Shown piece by piece: positions 12,301 through 27,300 of a stretch of 64,000 nt of DNA; positions within the stretch are counted from its first letter, which is position 1, and each line of letters begins with the position of its first letter. The DNA is from Endomychus coccineus (lineage: Eukaryota > Arthropoda > Insecta > Coleoptera > Endomychidae): contig OY294067.1 in assembly GCA_958510875.1 (NCBI GenBank), positions 275,386,742 to 275,450,741 on the forward strand. The letters are read 5' to 3'. Both the position numbers and the translations under genes were made by a program. The notes below the pieces were generated by a model, which was not told the DNA's origin, did not search any database, and worked only from the letters and a program-made list of their open reading frames with translations.

Positions 12301-15300
12301 TACTTTGGAATTTCTCCGAGTCAACCCCACCCCTTAAATGGCCAAAAAAAAAACCGAAAGGGGTGAAACTCGAATATACCGACATATTTTGAGAAGAACC
12401 GCTTCACCTCCCATTTTCGAGGATGCTGAACACGATGCCGGTACTTTGGAATTTCTCCGAGTCAACCCCACCCTTTAAACGGCAAAAAAAACCGAAAGGG
12501 GTGAAAAAAATGTTTTATATGGATATATAGTGGATATGTAGTTATATGCGTCAATGAAACAGTTTTATATTTGTATATATAGTTAATAAGTAATTGTACA
12601 CGTGAAATGAAAAGGTTTATGATTTAATAAAATAAAATATGTAAAATTGTACCACTGATTCCATACAGGAGATTTTCTCACCTAAAAACCACCAAATAAC
12701 CTTGCCAGACACGATGTATACGCCTATTTTTCAGGGTGAACAGTCAGTCAACAAATGTGGAAACATGATCCGGTGTGTATTCAATGATTTGTTATACATT
12801 TTCTCTTATCGAATTTTTCTTATCCACTTCATAAATTCAGGGTATCAAAGGGGTAGTTGTTTCCGTTTCAGCGGTTAAATTGCTTCGGGGAGAAGATCCA
12901 GAATCACCATCGTGTTCAGCACACTCGAAAACGGGAGGTGACGCAGTTTTTCTCGGAATATGTCGGTATATTCGAGTTTCACCCCTTTCGGGGGTTGTTT
13001 TTTGCCGTTTAAGGGGTGGGGTTGACTCGGAGAAATTCCAAAGTACCGGCATCGTGTTCAGCATCCTCGAAAACGGGAGGTGGCGCAGTTTTTCTCGGAA
13101 TTTGTCGGTATATCTGAGATTCACCCCTTTCGGGGGTTGTTTTTGACCATTTAAGGGGTGGGGTTAACTCGGAGAAATTCCAAAGTACCGGCATCGTGTT
13201 CAGCATCCTCGAAAACGGGAGGTGGCGCAGTTTTTCTCGGAATTTGTCGGTATATCTGAGTTTCACCCCTTTCGGGGGTTGTTTTTGACCATTTAAGGGG
13301 TGGGGTTAACTCGGAGAAATTCCAAAGTACCGGCATCGTGTTCAGCATCCTCGAAAACGGGAAGTGACGCGGTTTTTCTCGGAATATGTCGGTATATCCG
13401 CGTTTCACCCTTTTTAGGGGTTGTTTTTGGCCGTTTGGGGGTGACGGTCAACTCAGAAAGAGTTTGAACCACCACCACCACCATCGTGTTCAGCATCCTC
13501 GAGAACGGGGGGGAGATAGAGTCTCGTTAGGCTCTGAAATATTTTCATATTTTTCCGACTCACAGAAGCCACTACATGAAACATGTTGTGTTCTCTTTTA
13601 CTTTTATAATAAAATTCTATTTTGCAGTGCAGTGTCCATTTGTGAAATAATAATAATAATATATTTTCATTATTTCTTTCCAAAAATTAATACCTATTTT
13701 TATTTATATTAAGAAATCTTTTGTTTCCAGTGTTTAAAATAAATGTTTATTATATAGCAATATTCAGTGATTTGAATATTTTTTATTTGATTGAATAATA
13801 TTAGAATTCCAAAATCAGCTATAAAACCTGTGAAAATTCTATTTGCAGCTCAATACTTCCTTCGTTTTAAGGAATATCATCCTCCAAATAAGCATAATCT
13901 TCTCTTAGTGTGATGGGACAGTAAATTTGGCAACTGCCCGGCCGGCAGAATCCTATGCTACGCCGCTGAGTACCAGTCGTTATTTCAATCTTCATCAACT
14001 ACCTTCAAAATAAACTAACGACAATATCTCATGCGTTACTAAATAAGATAAAACTTGGTCTTGTACCTCCTAGACTATAGGATATGACAAATCGCATGAA
14101 AATTCAGCAGATATATTGTATTATAATGAGTCTGCATTTAAAATTAATTGTGCTATTAAAAGTAACAAACGACGCTAATGTCCTTTTAATAACATCTTGT
14201 TCTTCAGTGCATAACGGGGATTTTAATAATGTCAAGAGAATAAAAGATTTGTTGAGATTAACCCACAAGGTTGTAATTTGAGATGAATAATGATCTAGAT
14301 TCCCTCAAAAATGCGAGAACCTATGTTTACTATCAGGCAAAGTTTATCTACTTCGAATAATTTGGTTTATCTTACCGCAACCATAACACCTGCCGTATAG
14401 ACTCTATCCTCTTCATCTATATGCCTTTCTTCTAACACCAAACCCACCCCATACCAAAATGAAAGAGCGTAACAGGCATATACGAAAAACCATAGACATG
14501 CGTTACTAAATCCATTGAATAAGCTGCGTTTGATGTTATTTTCTCTGGCGTTCACCAGATGAACTTTGTAACGTTCTATTTCCTTTTTTTGTCCATCGAA
14601 AGCAATTACAGTGCGAATAGCACTGAAAACTTCTTCAGCAATACATCCTGCAGCTGCATACGATTCCATCTCTAGTTTGGCAAATTTCGTCGACAACTGG
14701 AATAGGGAATGGAATTACGTTACTATTTTATTTATGATTATTTTCATAAAGTGAAATAATATGAAAAATCTCACCCATGATATCAGACCCATGATTATAG
14801 TGGAAAGAGGAAGCGAAACTAAACAAACCAAAGCCAGTTTCCAACCTAACACCAAGGCCCATATTATCCCAGTAACGAAGACAGTTTGATAAAATAAAAA
14901 TATTGTTACTTTATCACCAATGCCTTCTTCAATTTTCATAAGGTTTCTGGAAATAAAATTATTAGTTTTTTGATTCATAAAACATTTTTTTCTTCGATTA
15001 ATTATAAAACCGGTGCCATAAGAAATAGTGAAATAGTAACATTATACACTTCCCCTGAAAATTGACCGAAGAAAAAGATCTTGATTTATATGATCAAAAA
15101 ACATGTGATTATGAATAACGATTCAATTTGATCGAATTGTAAAAACTTGAGCAATGTAAGTGTTTGAGTTCCTTTAGCAATGGATTTTCATCGAGGAGTG
15201 TAAGTTATGAGTATTACTATGATTAGCAATTAATCTGACAGTACTCAATCAATGACAACATCCCGGTTCTTATATATTCCAATAGAACTGATGATTCTTC

Positions 15301-18300
15301 TGGCTGAGTATGAATAAGCTTAAGGTTTCTTTGCATTATTGAACACAATTTCGTGAAGTACATTAAGAGATATAGAATTAAATCTTCTGAATTATGAAGA
15401 TAACTTAGATAATTTAACATAGGATTATGAAGATTAATAAACGTAAAACATGGAACCATAGGTGGGATTCGAACCTACATTCTGACGGAACCAAAGTGGT
15501 GTAATTGGTATACACGCTGTACTAGACATCCAGGAATGTGGGTTCGAATCTCGCCTATGGTTCCATGTTTTACGTTTATCAATCTTTATAATCCTATGTT
15601 AATTTATCTAAGTTATCTTCATAATTCAGAAAATCTAATTCTATAACTCTTACACATAATTGTGGCCAATAAGGCCACAATTTCGTGTAAGTACACGTGA
15701 ATTATCTGGAAGGGGAAAAGAAATTGACCCAAAAAAGAAACATTAATGAATTTCAAAAACTGTCGTGGTCATTCATCAATTTGGAGTAGCTAGTGCTCCA
15801 AAAAAATCGCTCCAAATTATCCCACTCGAACGAAAATATTTATTATTCGAAAAAATCAAAATTGGTTGCAAATTTCTGAAAAAGGATATATAACATTCCC
15901 ATCAAATTCAGACCACTAGTTCATTAACTTATTTAATAGGTGCGGCAGTCCAAAGGTACGAGTTTGGGCGACGCCGTACTTTTTTGCATATCAAAAACTT
16001 GTTCGATGTAAAGTACCAACAACTGATCTTTCGCAAATCCCTTATCCCCCGATATCTTTACCTTAAAATATGTACTCTATAAAAATGTTCCTTATAGTGT
16101 TCAGTGTTTATATCGTAGTGATAAAATAAGCTTAAAATTAACTCAATATGTTCACCTTCTCTGCAAAACATTGAGAAATTGCCATATCTATTTTGGAATT
16201 CAAAATCACTGATTTTCCCGAGGGCGCAGGAAAGGCTCCTCATTTCCCTCAGCTTTATACTATTATTATATTGATTTGAAAATGAAGAAAATTTGTCGAG
16301 GTTGTTTCAGATAATTGATGAATGATATGAAGCTTGCTCCAGATTGAATTCGATTTTTCCCCTCTGAGATACTGGGACTGATCTCATAAAATATCAATTG
16401 CCACTCTTTATTTTATAGAGAATTTATTTTTCATTGTTTGAACCTTTTTAAAACCAACCAACCTATAATGCCACAAGATGTGTTTGATTGGGCAAATATA
16501 AAAGCATCCTTTTACATAATTTACTAAATTAATTTTCGTTGTAATTATTTTGAAGAAAGCAATCTTACTAGAACTGCTACAGTTGGGAAAAACTTACTCT
16601 GTAAACGTGGTGGCAAAATCTCCTGTTTGATTGAGATCATACCATTCTATATCTTGATTCATCGTCTTTTCAAAAAAATTTTGACGAATTTTGTAAATCT
16701 GAAACATAATAAATTTTATTCTAGTCTGAAGTTATACATCTTACAAGACATTTCAATACAACTCGATGATAAATGAATATTTCTAAAACTGCTACTGCAA
16801 AGTTCTTATAATTCTTACACTTCGTAGAGGTTTAAGACTTGGCTGGAAGAATAACGATTATCATGGCACCAATGGATGACATTGACAAGGTGTGCGTGTT
16901 TAGATAGACCTTCCAAACCCCTTGGAAACAAAGAGGAGTGAATACAGGGAAAAGTTCATCCTGTTAGGAAAGGAGCAGAAGGTACGAGGGTCAGATTCTT
17001 TGGATCCAGAAGCAAATTCCATGAGAAAATACATGTTTTCATGCATGTCTATGGGGCCAGATTGAATTCTTCCTGTCATTCTCAAGAAATGTGCTCCAGA
17101 ATTGACAATAGTTTTCTCAGTGCTTCCTTCCAGCAGGAACATAGCTAGTGTCCAACCAATTCTAAAAAAGCAAAAAGACCTCTCCTAATAATTATAGACC
17201 TATTGCACCAAAGTAATGGAAAAAGCAATCAACATCGACCTCATCCAAAAACTAGAGAGCCCCAAAATAGGGAATGAACGGTAATGTAGTTTTTCTTAGC
17301 AGATATCAACAGGTGACCTGCTTGACTACGTAACACATATATGGCAAACATGTATTAGAAAATATAGGAGAATCTCTAGCTGTAGCATTGTATGTCTCGA
17401 AAGTATTTGAACGAGTTTAGCACCATGGCCTTAATAGGAAGCTTCCGTCATATGGTTTGCCGCCCCAACTTTATCGTTTTCTTCCAAACAGTTTGTTTCC
17501 ACACCACATCAACGATATGTTCGAAGTGACCTCCTGTTCCGTTCACAGCTTTGCACATGATGGTACACTTCATATCGCTTTCTCATCTCATCTTGAGCCC
17601 CTATATCATACAATGAAGCTAGAAGAGCAAGACAGAGACAGGTCAATGCGATGAATGAAGATCTGGCAAGAATTTCGACATGAGTACCAGACATTCTAGT
17701 GGAGTTCAATGCAACTAAAATTCAAGTTTTTATTTTCCCAAGGAAGGTGAATCCCACTATCCCTGAGATGATAATGCCAGTTTCATCTATTCCTATGAAG
17801 ATCTCTATATCCATGCTCGTTGTCACCACCAACAGCACCCTCTCATTGAACGAGGTCTATTGCGGAAACCGCTTCACAAAAACTTGGGTTTCTATTCCGT
17901 GTCAAGAGATACTTTACTTGCCAGTACCTCCTAGTAATCTACAGAGCACAGATTCGACCTGTCCCGGAGTAATGTCCACAAATTTGTTCAGCTCTCAGAT
18001 TCTAATATTCAGAAGAGAGCTATTTGTCCGAGTGTTTACGTCATAATTACGAACTGTTACACCTATCTCGAACATCATAGAAATATGATAGTCCAGCAGA
18101 CATAAAAGCACTCAGCTGAAATATCATAAGCTCAGAAATTGTTCTGAACTGCAAAACCAAACTGAGCCCCACTGGGTTCCAAAGCATTTAGAAATGGATG
18201 AAAATGAACAAGAGGACGCACCCAAAGGCAAGAGAGCTTACGCGCCGCTGAAAGGACCGAAACCCTCCTGTGGTATAGGAATACACAATAAACATGAAAC

Positions 18301-21300
18301 CTTCAGAGCAGAAGGCAAAGAACTCAGTATTAAGAGCTGGAATTTTCCTTCGGAGCATAGACAATCCAAGATCCCCTAAATGAATTAGGTTGAAAGGATG
18401 TCTAAAATAAGTGTCAGAGAGCAATTGGCATGAAGATGGTTTGAGGCCTGAGCAGCCGATGTGGATCTGGTCAGCTAATGTTATCCCAAGACTCAGTCAT
18501 GTAGTTCTCGTATGGTGAAAAGAACTGAACTGGTTACAACCCAAAAACTCCTGGACAGAATATAGAGGGACTCTTCAAAAGACGCATCACATCCACGAGG
18601 AAAAGTACACCGACTGTAGCAGTGAAGGCTTTGCTGGGCGTACCACCTCTATCAATGACGATGAGGAATCTCGCAATGGTAGCTGCAATGGCTCCTCAAA
18701 GAGATGGAATGCAAACTAGAACTGCACGACAGAATCAAAACCCTGTGATCTGCGGAGCAGCATTTCAGGATCGTCATCCCGTCGAGGGAGGAATGGGAAA
18801 ATAGTCGCAAGCCAAAACACCGCATAGTTTGATATACGGATGGGTCTAGAACAAACACAAGAGTTGGAGCAGGCTTTTGCGGTCCTATATATATTGATGG
18901 GTACTCCGTGCAAATGGGAGATCTCAACACGTTCTACCAAGTCGAGGTGCTTGCCGTCTACAGATATGCGGAGAAGCTACTCGTCTATGGTAAGATGAAT
19001 GAGACCATATGAATATGTTCAGAAAGTCACACACAGTCCCGACTGTGTCCTCGAGGCTTGTCAGGGATACCATGGAATTCCTCAATAGGCTAGCAGGTGG
19101 AAACAGGCTTAACCTGACCTGGATTCTGGGTCACTCAGGTTGGAAAGGGAATGAGAGAGCGGACAAACTGGCCAAAAACGGGGACAGATTGCTGATTCTT
19201 GCTAGTATCTCCTACAACAGGGGTATACAGATCTTGCGAAACCATCTGAGAAATCAACATGCCTCAGCATGGAGAAGCATACAGTATGGAAAAGCGGCAC
19301 TCCCATCTGTATGAGATGCGAGGGAAACAAAGTGGAGTCGTCAAACCCACTTTCTTTGTGAATGTCTTGCGCTCATTCGAACCAGGTTCACCAGGCTAGG
19401 TTCAGAGATCATCACGGCCTATGACATAAAGGATCTAAGTGTAAAAGAGATCTTAGCATCGCCCTGAAAAACGTAGCAGGGGGTAGTATACCAGGGTATT
19501 TGGCTAAGGGCATTGAACTTTCTATTAAGGCCGCTACCATCTCAACCAATACCAACCAGAACTATTGTCTCAGAAAGCATAAGAAGAAGCAGGAGTAACC
19601 TGAGAATCATAGCAGGTTTCATGACTGGACACCGGAAACTCAACGTGTAAGAAGAATTGGCCTAGTGACCGATGAAACCTATAGATTCCGCAGAGAAGAA
19701 GAATAAGCCCCTAAACATTTGTTCTCCGTCTCCGGAACTATACTCCTCCGTAGATATAAATGCTTTGGGCATTGATTAATATATCAATCAATGCTTCGGG
19801 ATATATAACACGACCATAGAGGAAATTACACTATTGGAACCGGGAAAAATCTCAGATTGCGAGAGACGAGGATACAATATTGCTTTAAGGACGCGATAGG
19901 ATAAACATCCCTAACATTAATCTTAATCCTAACTCTTACCCTCACTAGTTCCATTTCACAATCGTGAAATCAAAGATCTGAATTGTACAATATAAATGAA
20001 GTAATAATGCAACATTTTTGACAACTGTCAATCAAGGAAGAATGTCAAATTGGATAATAATCTTGGTTGAGTTGAGTTGTCGTTTATCAAGAAAACTTTC
20101 CTGCCCAAGAATCGGGAAATCTTAATCCTAAAAAGGACCAAATATGTCTCGTTTTGGAAGACATCTTTAGTACTAACAACGTTCATGGAACATGATTTAG
20201 GAGGAAAAAAAGAATTAAATCGTGAAATAGAAAGTATGAATGTTGTATATGAATGTTTGAAAATCATGAAGCAAAATGTAATTTCGAATCAACAAAAATA
20301 TGGAGGAGTATGAACTTTGACTTTTAATTACACTGCCAAATTTTGAACTGTTGAGATAGCGTTTGTGGTAATGGTTTTTTTTTAACTGCAAAGGAAATTA
20401 TCAGCAAAGTTAGGCAAACTCACCTGTCTTAAGCCACTATAGCTGAATAAAATTCCAGCAAAATATTGTGCTACAATAGTAGCTACACCCAAGACTGTTG
20501 TTTTTATTGCGAAATCGAAAACCTCCTCATACAATTTTTTCCCAAGAGCATCTTTTTCTTCAGGGCTCAGGGAAGTTACGAAAAAATTCGAAGCGTAGTT
20601 GACAATATCACCAGTTATCATGCTGAAGAGATATAGCAGATAGGGTTGACCTACCCCAACTATTATCGTGAATATAATCCCCAAAAACATGAACAGTTTG
20701 TCCAAAGCTGTAGCGTATCGGAACTGAAATATAACGTACAAGAATAAACATGATTGCAAGCCGAAAATGAACTATTTCGAATAGCAAAATAGCAGTTTAT
20801 AAGTAGTTCAACACAAATGATTTTTTATTTAATTCAATCACTCTATTACATTCAAAACGGATGAGATTAAAAATAATTCACAGCATAAGTACTTTACTAA
20901 TATCAATGCGTTTCGCTATCTTCGAGGTATATCTGCGGTATAATTCGGTATAGTAGAAATCTAAGCTGAAGCGCTTAAAGTAAGTAAGTAAGTAAGTAAT
21001 TTATTGATGCAAAATACAAAGTATATACACAAGTCAACACAAGAACAATTTAGAGATTATATAAATACAAGGATTAGCAAATTTTTATTTTATTTTTTTT
21101 CATAAGATATTGTTTAAATATTAAATAGATAAGCTTAAAAAATCATGACTAGAATAAATTATATTTTCTAATAAAATTTGTTTTATTTTTAATTTAAATT
21201 TATTTAAAGGAAGAGATCTCAAGTCCGAAGGCAATTTATTGAAAAATTTACAGGCTAGGTAGTTAGGACCATTTTGCGATTTGCTCAGTCTAGCAAAAGG

Positions 21301-24300
21301 AACGTGTTCGTTATTTTTTAATCTGGTATTGTAAGTATGTATGTCGCTGCCTAACTCCCAAGAACTGGAATGTTTGTGTGCATACAGCAAACACTCCATA
21401 ACAAATAAACCAGGAAGAGTTAAAATCTTTAATTTTTTGAATGACTCTTTGCAACAATCCCTATATTTTACATTATGAGTAATTCTAATGGCTCGCCTTT
21501 GTATCCGAAAAATGCGTTCAAAAGAAGCACAGTTTCCCCAGACTAACAAGCCATATCTGAGGTGAGATTCGCATAATGCAAAATAGGCTGTCTTTAAAAC
21601 ATTTAGTGTTACCGACGATCTTAAATTTCTTAAAACAAAGACATTCTTCGCAAGTTTAGATGCCAAATGATTGACATGCACATCCCAGGTAAGTTTTGTA
21701 TCCAAAAATATACCTAAGAACTTTACGCTAGAGTTTTCAACATGTCTCAGACTAAATATAACTTTTTCAGTTTTTTCAGTTTTTTCATCGTTCATACATT
21801 TCCGGAAAACCATTTCCGGAAAACCATTCAAGTGCTTCCGACTGCGCCATCTCACACAACTCATCCATCTTATACCGATCATCGCAAGCGACCGAAACAG
21901 TAGAGTCGTCTGCGAACAGTATGCTAATGCAGAAAGTCAGATAGTCTGGGAAATCGTTTATAAATATTAAAAACAAGACAGGGCCCAAGATTGAGCCCTG
22001 TGGTACTCCCATATTAACTTCTTCTTTATCTGACCATCTGCCATCCACATAAACTGACTGATATCGATTTGATAAAAAAGAACGAATAAGTTCTCTACTG
22101 TTTCCGTCAAAATTGTAGCGCACAAGTTTTTTCAGAAGAGCCGTATGAGAGACACAGTCGAAAGCCTTTGTTAAATCAAGGAAAAGTGATAATGTATATA
22201 ACCCCGACTCAAAACATTGAAGAGTATTATTTATAAATTCAGCAATAGCATCCGTTGTACTTCTTTTACTACGGAAACCATATTGACTATTAGAAAACAG
22301 GTTATTCGATTCTAAATAATTTACAATCTGATTACACATTGCCTTCTCCAGTATTTTCGAAAATATCGGTACAAGTGAGATTGGTCTATAATTTGTTACA
22401 TCGTCAATGTCACCTTTTTTAAATAACGGAATAGTTTTGGCTACTTTCAAACAATTTGGAACAAAATGGTGTTTTTTTTGGCGTGATCGAACTGCTGATT
22501 GAGATAGCTCTGACACTAGTTATCAGGGTCAAAGTTGTATAGGTATTTTTATTTAGTAACGTTTGAAAATTATTATTATAAATAGATTAGAGCTGAAGTT
22601 AAAGTAACCTATATAAGCTCTTAAATGAATACAATGAGGACAAAATAGAATAGAAAACTACACTATTAACAGGAGGTTAAAGATCATTTCTTTGCTTCCA
22701 GGCATCATATAAGTATAATGTTAATAGATACATCTATTATCACTAACAATTTGTGGCGGAAAATTATTCTAATTTTGAAAAACTTGCTTGATTTGCATGA
22801 TGTCGTGTGAAAGTTTCCCTTTTTTAGTTTGAGGTGCCTGGTTTAATTAGAACATAGCTGTAAGATCAATGGAGAACGTGTTATGTAAAACTCGATATGT
22901 TGTAATTAGATCACCCCGCCGTCTGTTTTCCGAAAATGTACTTAAATTTGCCCTGCCAAGTCGTTGCTCATAAGAAGTCCTATGGCGACCGAATGGCATA
23001 CGGGTTGCGCGTCGTTGAAAGAACTCGATTTGATTTTGATCTAGATGCCTTTTCCAGTCTGGGTTCCACACTGAACCAAGAAACTCCAAAATTGGCCTCA
23101 CGTAGTTTATATGAAGCTTCACAATGTTTGTAATGTAGCAAATGAAAATGTTTTACGAAGAAGACTTAAAGAAGTATTATGTTGAGACCAGGACAGTTCA
23201 GTTCTTACTGTCACTCCTAAATCCACGTGAGATTGAACAGCTGACAATGAGCTATAATCCAATGTATATTGTAGATTTGGATTCGTTTTTCCCACGAAGT
23301 ACCACACATTTATCAATGTTTAAAGGTTGTCACCATTCCGAGCACCATTTGGAATATGGGGAAAGGTCCCTATGTAATCATGGGAGATTAAGGAGTTTGC
23401 GCATGTCTTCGTATCATCTGCATTAGTCGAACAGACTCTTTACTCCTCATATCACCTACTGGAGCGATTCCTACTAAAGAGTGATCACCCAAGCAACATA
23501 TATGCAATATTGCTCTTCGAGATGCTCCCCCTTGGTACGGGACCTAAGGGGTTATTCCGCCCCCGTTTGGTAAGCTTATCGACTATTTCGTTTCCCCTCA
23601 ATCCAGAGTGGCTGGTGAACAAGAAAATACTGTCTCCGCTAAGCTTGTATCGTATTAAAGCACTCATACAATTGTTGTCTGTGCTCAACTGCATATGCCG
23701 ATGTGGTTTAACCTTCTTTTTTCAAGCGTTGTTTGGGCACTGCGCATTATAGCCAGTACCTTTGCCTGGGCTTTTGCGATATATCCCTGCTCCCACCTGC
23801 CCTAGGTTTCTGGTTCCATCAATTAAATAGATTTCGCCATTGTTGGTAGGTTGATTGGTTGTTATTGAGCCAATCTTCTTATTTCCCTTCTCATTTGAAT
23901 AAACTGGATTTGTTCTTCCATTAATTGCTAGTAATTTATGACTTTTTGCCTTCCAAAGTTCTATTGACATCAGGTCAGGTGGAATAGTTCCACCCTTCAC
24001 CAATCAATCAATCAGAACGGAGGCGGACAAGTTCAGAGCAATTAGACCGCTTGGTGGGGTCCATTGTGCACCCCTCTATATAAGACTCAGTCCAGCAGGT
24101 CTAAGGCAGCGCCGAAGGAGAGAATTATGCATAGACTGATGTCTTTTACGTTCTCAGGTGGTTGAGGAGATTCCGAGTCGGGGTCGGGGGTGCCTAGAGA
24201 ACCGCATTTGGCTAATTCATCGGTCACTTCGTTTCCTTCCACACTAGAGTGGGTGGGTACCAATACTAGCTGAAGTTTGTTCCTTCTGGCTAATTCAGTT

Positions 24301-27300
24301 TCTCAACTACAATATCTTTATAATTAGTACTCGAGGATTGTTTGCAGAAAAAATAATATTGTCCCATCATTTTGAATGAAATGTATCATATTTCATTTGT
24401 TAATTGAAATGCAAATCAAATAGAAGACTGCACTCACCAATTTGTAATACGGTATAGACGGTTCTTTCTTCGCTTCATCTTTCTTTGGAGTATCTTCTGT
24501 TTGAAAGCCCCTGCAAAGAAAAAAATGTGAAAATGATTATTTCCTCGTTCGAATTAGTAAAATGCTAAAGAAATTTCGTGGGTATATGAAAATGGTATTG
24601 ACGCTGTAAGAAAACGGACATTTTGTGGTGAATTGCTTTCTCTCAAGGCTTCAAGATTAGTTTATACAGTAAAATATTGACTTCCAGGCAATTATTCGTT
24701 GGAATTGAATGTAAACGATAAGGATAACTGCGATTAAATTGTTAGGAATCGAAAATTGATATTCTTTGGTTTCCGGGTGGATTTCCGCGTCATTATGGTA
24801 TTATTATTATACACTCACCGTTCACGACATCCTCGAGGTAGTTTGAAATATTAATCTGAGACTTCCTTGAGGATGCTGCCTGTAAGGGTCGGCCTAACAT
24901 TGATGTATAATAGTGCCATGATTAGGGATTGCAATCCGGAAAACCGGATCCGGTAATCCGGCGGATCCGGCATCATTATACACTTACCGGATCCGGTACC
25001 AATATTCCAGATCCGGTATCGGACCCGGTGATTGCATAATTTGGCAAAATAACCGCGCCTTTCAATGTGTGAGGCACCTTAAAAGGCGTGGTAGGTACGT
25101 GCGAGTCGTTTGATGCTGAATTGCCCCGCACGCCCCCTAATGCCCATTCCGCGCGCGACGTTTCGCTTAGGGTGACAATAACCTTCTCCAAAAAGTGCGA
25201 AAAGTGGTGAAACTGTTCAAAAGATCGCCCACTAAATACGATATCTTTCTGCAAAAGTAAGTAATAGAAGATATGGGTGTGATAGAAAGATTTAATAAAC
25301 TAAAAATTTGTATCGATGAAGCTTTAATAGACATAGGATCTGACAAAAAATTTCGTGATCTTGAATGGTCGGAACTAAAAGAATTAATCGACAGTTTGCA
25401 GCCGTTTAAAATAGCTGTATTGGCGTTATGCAGAAGGAATTCGACACTTTTAACTGCTGAAACAACCCTCAAATTTGTTTTACAGAAATTGCTCACTTAC
25501 GTCACGGTGCTAAGTACTGATTTATCCGAAGCACTACGTGCCAGAATTGAAGAACGTCGCACTGTAGTAACAGGAATCTTGATTTACTAGAATCTAAAGA
25601 AATATCAAGAATATACAAACCTAGCTGATAACCCATTTACTATGCCAAAGAAAAAAGACATGCGACTAGAAATGACAAAAATCTTGGAAAGATTGAACGA
25701 ACATAATAGCTCTAACGATAGCGTGGAACTCGTGGAAGACATAGTACATAAGAACTTAGATTCACAATCACCGAAAAAAGATTTGTCGTTACAGGAAGAA
25801 TTACAATTACAGATTCAGCAAGAAGTGGCGTCTTATACCGCAAAAACAAAAAAACAAGGATTTTGATACAATACTAAAAAAGGAAATGACTACGTTTGAA
25901 AGTGAAGAAGTTCGAGGAGAATACTTGTCTGCTATTCATGATTACTTGCTGACAATTATAGATTATTGATGTTGATCTCTATCTTGAAAATATAAGTTTT
26001 CTCTTTTTATAATTTGTCGTAATAAAGTTGTTTGTGTATATGTATTGTTTTAATTTACTCTTTATTAACGGAAAATTAAGTTATCCTGGTTATCCAACCT
26101 CGTCGACTCAATCCGGCCGGACCCGGTCGGATTCATGGAAAACCGGTCGGATTCGGCCGGATTGAAAATGAGGCCGGATTGCAATCCCTAGTCATGATGA
26201 CGCGGAAGTTGAAACTGAAGAAAATTAAAAAATTGTATATTACTCCTTCAATAAATTCATCTGTTTTCTTGAAAATTAAATTATAGTTCCTTGTATCGAA
26301 GAATATCGGTAGTATCAATTTAATAAATGTGCCTCGGGTTTCAAATTCGTGTTCCATCCTGAACTATAGATATCTTTCATATGCATTTGTTGCTCAATAA
26401 TGAATTACAAATAAAACACACATTTACATCTAAATAACACTACGAGTACAATTCGTCATGCATTTACATGAATTCTCTCTATGTTTGAATAATTGGCAAT
26501 AAATAATTCAAATTTGTTTTATTCACAGTTTATTATTCAGTTCATAATGAATTTACATGTCTTGAATGACCATTTCATTTGTAGCAATAAATTATAATGT
26601 AGTTAATTCTTGCCTTGCACAGTGGTATTCAAAATAAAAGTGGATATCGATGAACGACATTCACATGTAAGTTCGCAGAGATACAATTTTGTAAGAAAAT
26701 CGTCGACGCCATTTAACACAACATACTTTTTTGATCGAATCAACATTTTGCTTGAATGGTTTTGTGAAAAATAAAATTTATGAGCTTAATTAGAAGATGC
26801 ATTATCGAACTATTCCGTATGCCGGAAAATTTAAATTCAATTATTGAGTTATTTTCTAGTCATGTCCAATAAACGTATCATAACTTTCATAAAGGAGATT
26901 TGTAACCTTTTTTGCAGAGTATATACAGGATGTTAAAAAATATTTCATTACATAACAAATCAACTGTGGATCGCACTCTCATGATTTTCAAGCTACCATC
27001 ACCTTACTCTGCTAAAACTGCCAGAACTTCGCTGTTGTTATTCAAGATCAATCTTAGAAACTTTAAACGCTTACTGAAAAGTTTTTAATAAATACAGTCC
27101 AGTCTAAAAGCTGTTGAAATAGGCCGACTTTCTAAAAATTTACTAGACCGTCGTGTCGGAAGACTTTTTTTATATGATGTTCTATGGTCCATGAAGGTAT
27201 TTGTGAATACTGACTCACACTTGAATTTCCCTCCTTTCACCCCTATACGCTGAATTAACCCTATTCTAAGTCTCCCTTTTAAGATACTCGTAATTTGTAA

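Noticed and set aside
12837..13496. Proline-rich repeated ORFs on both strands
   Set aside because: They are translations of the foldback arm arrays; open in overlapping frames on both strands, with no start context or family match.
15487..15565. Functional tRNA-Ser(AGA)
   Set aside because: The serine long variable arm is missing, there are three surplus bases before the acceptor stem and a mismatch in the anticodon stem.
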